This document shows, piece by piece, positions 5,682-7,624 of a stretch of DNA of 7,624 bases. Each line of letters opens with the position of its first letter. Within the stretch, counting starts at the first letter, position 1. The notes under the pieces were generated by a model that had not been told where the DNA came from, did not search any database, and worked only from the letters and a program-made list of their open reading frames with translations. The DNA is from an uncultured Selenomonadaceae bacterium. GTDB taxonomy: Bacteria > Bacillota > Negativicutes > Selenomonadales > Selenomonadaceae. The position numbers and the translations under genes were made by a program. The stretch is from the NCBI GenBank assembly GCA_905236325.1, contig CAJOPJ010000117.1, positions 1 through 7,624 of the forward strand. Reading direction: 5' to 3'.

Positions 5682-7308
5682 AATTAAAGAAGCGAATGGC
5701 GAGAAGTTTTTAAAAGGCACATTTATTTTGACAATAGCAAGTTTTGTCGTCAAAGTAATCGGTTCGCTGAACTGGATATTTGTATCGCGTATTTTGGGCG
5801 GCGAAGGTATCGGTCTTTACCAAATGGCGTTTCCAATTTACTTTTTCGCAATGACAGTTTCGCAAGCCGGCGTACCTGTCGCAATTTCGATAATCACGGC
5901 GGAGCGTGTCGCCTTGAAAGATATTTTTGGAGCGCGGCGCGTCTTTAAAACATCAATGTTGCTAATGTTAGCGACAGGCATATTTTTTTCGCTGATGACT
6001 TATTTTTCGGCGCATTGGCTGATTGACTTGCAATTCATTCGCGACGAACGCGCTTATATGTCGGTAGTTGCACTCGCGCCGACAGTTTTTTTCGTTACAT
6101 TTTTAGCGGCAAGTCGCGGTTACCTGCAAGGTTGGCAAAGAATGACTCCGACTGCGGTAAGTCAGATTGTTGAGCAAATTTTCCGCGTGATAACAATGAT
6201 AGTCTTGGCGGATTTACTTTTGCCTTGGGGATTGGACTTTGCAGCGGCGGGCGCAAGTTTAGGTGCATTAGCCGGCGCAGTGACAGGTTTAATTGTGCTT
6301 GTTTACTTCCACATAAAATTAAACCGCGACATTGAAAAAAATTTTGCAACTGAACTTGAAAACCCAACGCCTGAATCCACTCAAGAAACATCTTGGTCAA
6401 TAATCAAGCGTATGTTCAAATTGGCTTTGCCTGTCAGTGCCGCGTCAATAATGTTGCCTGTCGTTTCAAACTTGGATTTGATGATAGTTCCACAGCGTCT
6501 TGAAGTTGCAGGTTATTCAGTGCGACAAGCTACCGAGCTTTTCGGCTACTTAAATGGTATGGCAGTGCCGCTGATAAATTTAGCAACAATTTTAACCGCG
6601 TCTTTAGCTGTGTCGATAGTTCCTGCAATTTCAGAAGCGCGTGCACTCAAGGACAACGATAGAATTTTCAGGCAAACTGCGGCGGCAGTCAGAATTTCAA
6701 ACTTTGTATGCTTTCCTGCTTTTGTGATAATTTTTTTCTTGGCAACGCCAATTTCAAGTTTAATTTACAATGCGCCCGGCGCAGGTGACGCAGTAATGAT
6801 TTCGGCAGTGTCGATAATTTTGCTTGGACTTCATCAAGTTTCAACAGGCGTTTTGCAAGGACTCGGTCACACAACAATACCAATGGTAAATATGATTTTG
6901 GCGGCGGCTGCTAAAGTTTTTCTGAACTGGAACTTAACGGCAATACCGACTTTTGGAATCATGGGCGCAGCTTGGGCTACTGCTGCTGACATGGGTGTTG
7001 CGGCTTTTATAAATCTGTATTTTATTTACAAATACATTGGCTACAAAATGGAAGTCGGACAACTGCTGAAAACAATTTTATCGGCGGCGATTATGGCAAT
7101 TTCAGTCAAATTTTTCCACGACTTCACAATGGCGCAATGGAGTTCTGAAGTTATTTCGACATTCGGCGCGGTTTTTATTGGTTGCATTGTTTATTTTGCG
7201 GCTACTGCAATTACAGGAAGTCTCTTGCGTGAAGATATGGAACGCATACCTATGATTGGTAAAATTGGTGTGAAGATTTTTAGGCGCATCGGAATTTTTA
7301 AAAATTGA
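5671..7308 (+). CDS. SpoVB/MurJ-like polysaccharide flippase (MOP superfamily)
   Basis: Integral membrane protein of 545 residues from the polysaccharide transporter branch of the MOP superfamily (SpoVB, YtgP, Wzx, MurJ). Such proteins move undecaprenyl-linked sugars or lipid II across the cytoplasmic membrane. The N-terminus KFLKGTFILTIASF (12-25), then SRILGGEGIGLYQMAFP (39-55), is characteristic, as are SRGYLQGWQRMTPTAVSQ (148-165), EQIFRV (168-173), NLDLMIVPQRL (267-277) and GVLQGLGHTTIP (393-404). About fourteen hydrophobic segments are visible, for example 16-37, 93-113, 165-183, 190-213, 341-360, 372-394, 427-452 and 495-515, with a charged cytoplasmic loop at about 217-248. The start at 5671 lacks an SD, overlaps the ATPase gene by 11 nt and lies in a tandem repeat, so translation is probably coupled. 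The glycosyltransferase downstream fits export of a surface glycan; lipid II is the alternative substrate. Confidence 0.92.
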   Translation: MENKIKEANGEKFLKGTFILTIASFVVKVIGSLNWIFVSRILGGEGIGLYQMAFPIYFFAMTVSQAGVPVAISIITAERVALKDIFGARRVFKTSMLLMLATGIFFSLMTYFSAHWLIDLQFIRDERAYMSVVALAPTVFFVTFLAASRGYLQGWQRMTPTAVSQIVEQIFRVITMIVLADLLLPWGLDFAAAGASLGALAGAVTGLIVLVYFHIKLNRDIEKNFATELENPTPESTQETSWSIIKRMFKLALPVSAASIMLPVVSNLDLMIVPQRLEVAGYSVRQATELFGYLNGMAVPLINLATILTASLAVSIVPAISEARALKDNDRIFRQTAAAVRISNFVCFPAFVIIFFLATPISSLIYNAPGAGDAVMISAVSIILLGLHQVSTGVLQGLGHTTIPMVNMILAAAAKVFLNWNLTAIPTFGIMGAAWATAADMGVAAFINLYFIYKYIGYKMEVGQLLKTILSAAIMAISVKFFHDFTMAQWSSEVISTFGAVFIGCIVYFAATAITGSLLREDMERIPMIGKIGVKIFRRIGIFKN

Positions 7309-7313
7309 GGAGG
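7307..7313 (+). promoter_or_regulatory. Ribosome binding site deciding a TTG start
   Basis: gaggagg overlaps the flippase TGA stop and lies 8 nt before TTG at 7322. It supports TTG as the glycosyltransferase start, since that codon directly precedes the conserved ISVLIPLYN strand and no ATG is available. Confidence 0.8.
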
Positions 7314-7321
7314 AAAATACT

Positions 7322-7624
7322 TTGCAACCAAAAATTTCTGTGCTGATTCCACTGTACAATAGAAAAAAATATTTGCCGGACTGCATTAACAGCGTTTTGA
7401 ATCAGACTTTTCAAGATTTTGAAATTGTAGTTCGCGATGATTGTTCAACTGACGGCGCGCCGGAGTTTATAATTGAAAATTATTCAACGCAAATTGCCGA
7501 AGGTAAAATTAAACTTCTGCACAATAAAAGAAATCTTGGCGAAGGCGCAAATTGCAATAAATTGATTCGCGATGCAACCGGAAAATATTTTACAATCCTA
7601 CATATTGATGACATATATTTGCCA
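7322..7624 (+). CDS. Family 2 glycosyltransferase, N-terminal part (C-terminus off the right edge)
   Basis: Inverting GT-A glycosyltransferase that would transfer a sugar from a nucleotide-sugar donor, probably at the inner membrane face. The 101 codons in the window are the N-terminal half of the GT2 domain. Visible are the first strand KISVLIPLYN (4-13), the helix YLPDCINSVLNQTFQDFE (17-34) and the donor-binding strand IVVRDDCSTDG (35-45) with Asp39/Asp40. NLGEGANCNKLIRDATGKYF (71-90) and the metal-binding DxD region HIDD (94-97) follow. DxD is partly altered to DDIYLP (96-101), where many relatives have extra aspartates. The TTG start follows gaggagg, 13 bp after the flippase stop, so it belongs to the trpS operon. 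Acceptor and donor cannot be told from this part; surface polysaccharide or flagellin glycosylation are both possible. Confidence 0.92.
   Translation, partial: MQPKISVLIPLYNRKKYLPDCINSVLNQTFQDFEIVVRDDCSTDGAPEFIIENYSTQIAEGKIKLLHNKRNLGEGANCNKLIRDATGKYFTILHIDDIYLP

Noticed and set aside
6095..6400. 101-codon minus-strand frame opposite the flippase.
   Set aside because: Antisense shadow of a well-supported membrane protein gene; no SD, no family resemblance.

Overview
The window is AT-rich bacterial DNA with strong AGGAGG-type ribosome binding sites, sigma-A-like promoters, frequent TTG starts and a preference for A/T-ending codons. Together with a flagellin, a streptococcal/clostridial-type TrpS and a SpoVB-like flippase, this points to a motile anaerobic Firmicute. 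A Negativicute (Selenomonas-like) is my best guess, but it rests on style and gene content, not on a marker gene.

Layout. Positions 1-2538 (minus strand) hold a probable two-gene unit: an unrecognised 358-residue protein (2538 to 1462), then 44 bp later a flagellin whose 3' end runs off the left edge (1417 to 1). The flagellin is open across the whole left end, has a clear N-terminal flagellin domain and a long variable region that unusually contains four cysteines. Between 2539 and 2665 two good promoters stand back to back, one for the minus-strand unit and one for a plus-strand gene. That gene (2666-3709) encodes a Tat-exported DUF362 protein and ends in an intrinsic terminator (3728-3776).

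From 3856 a sigma-A-like promoter drives a tightly packed plus-strand operon: trpS (tryptophanyl-tRNA synthetase, 3946-4959), an orphan ZnuC/MntB-like ABC ATPase (4956-5681, 4-nt overlap), a SpoVB/MurJ-superfamily lipid-linked sugar flippase (5671-7308, 11-nt overlap) and the first 101 codons of a family 2 glycosyltransferase (7322 to the right edge, TTG start).

How the genes fit together. The flippase and glycosyltransferase suggest surface polysaccharide or peptidoglycan-precursor export. trpS and the ATPase share the transcript but have no evident mechanistic link to it. Whether the glycosyltransferase acts on the nearby flagellin cannot be judged from sequence. I see no mobile element, CRISPR array, tRNA or rRNA. 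The window is mostly ordinary chromosome. The points most worth a second look are the cysteine-bearing flagellin and its unknown upstream partner, the divergent promoter region with a palindrome at the transcription start, and the heptanucleotide repeat that forms the ATPase/flippase junction.
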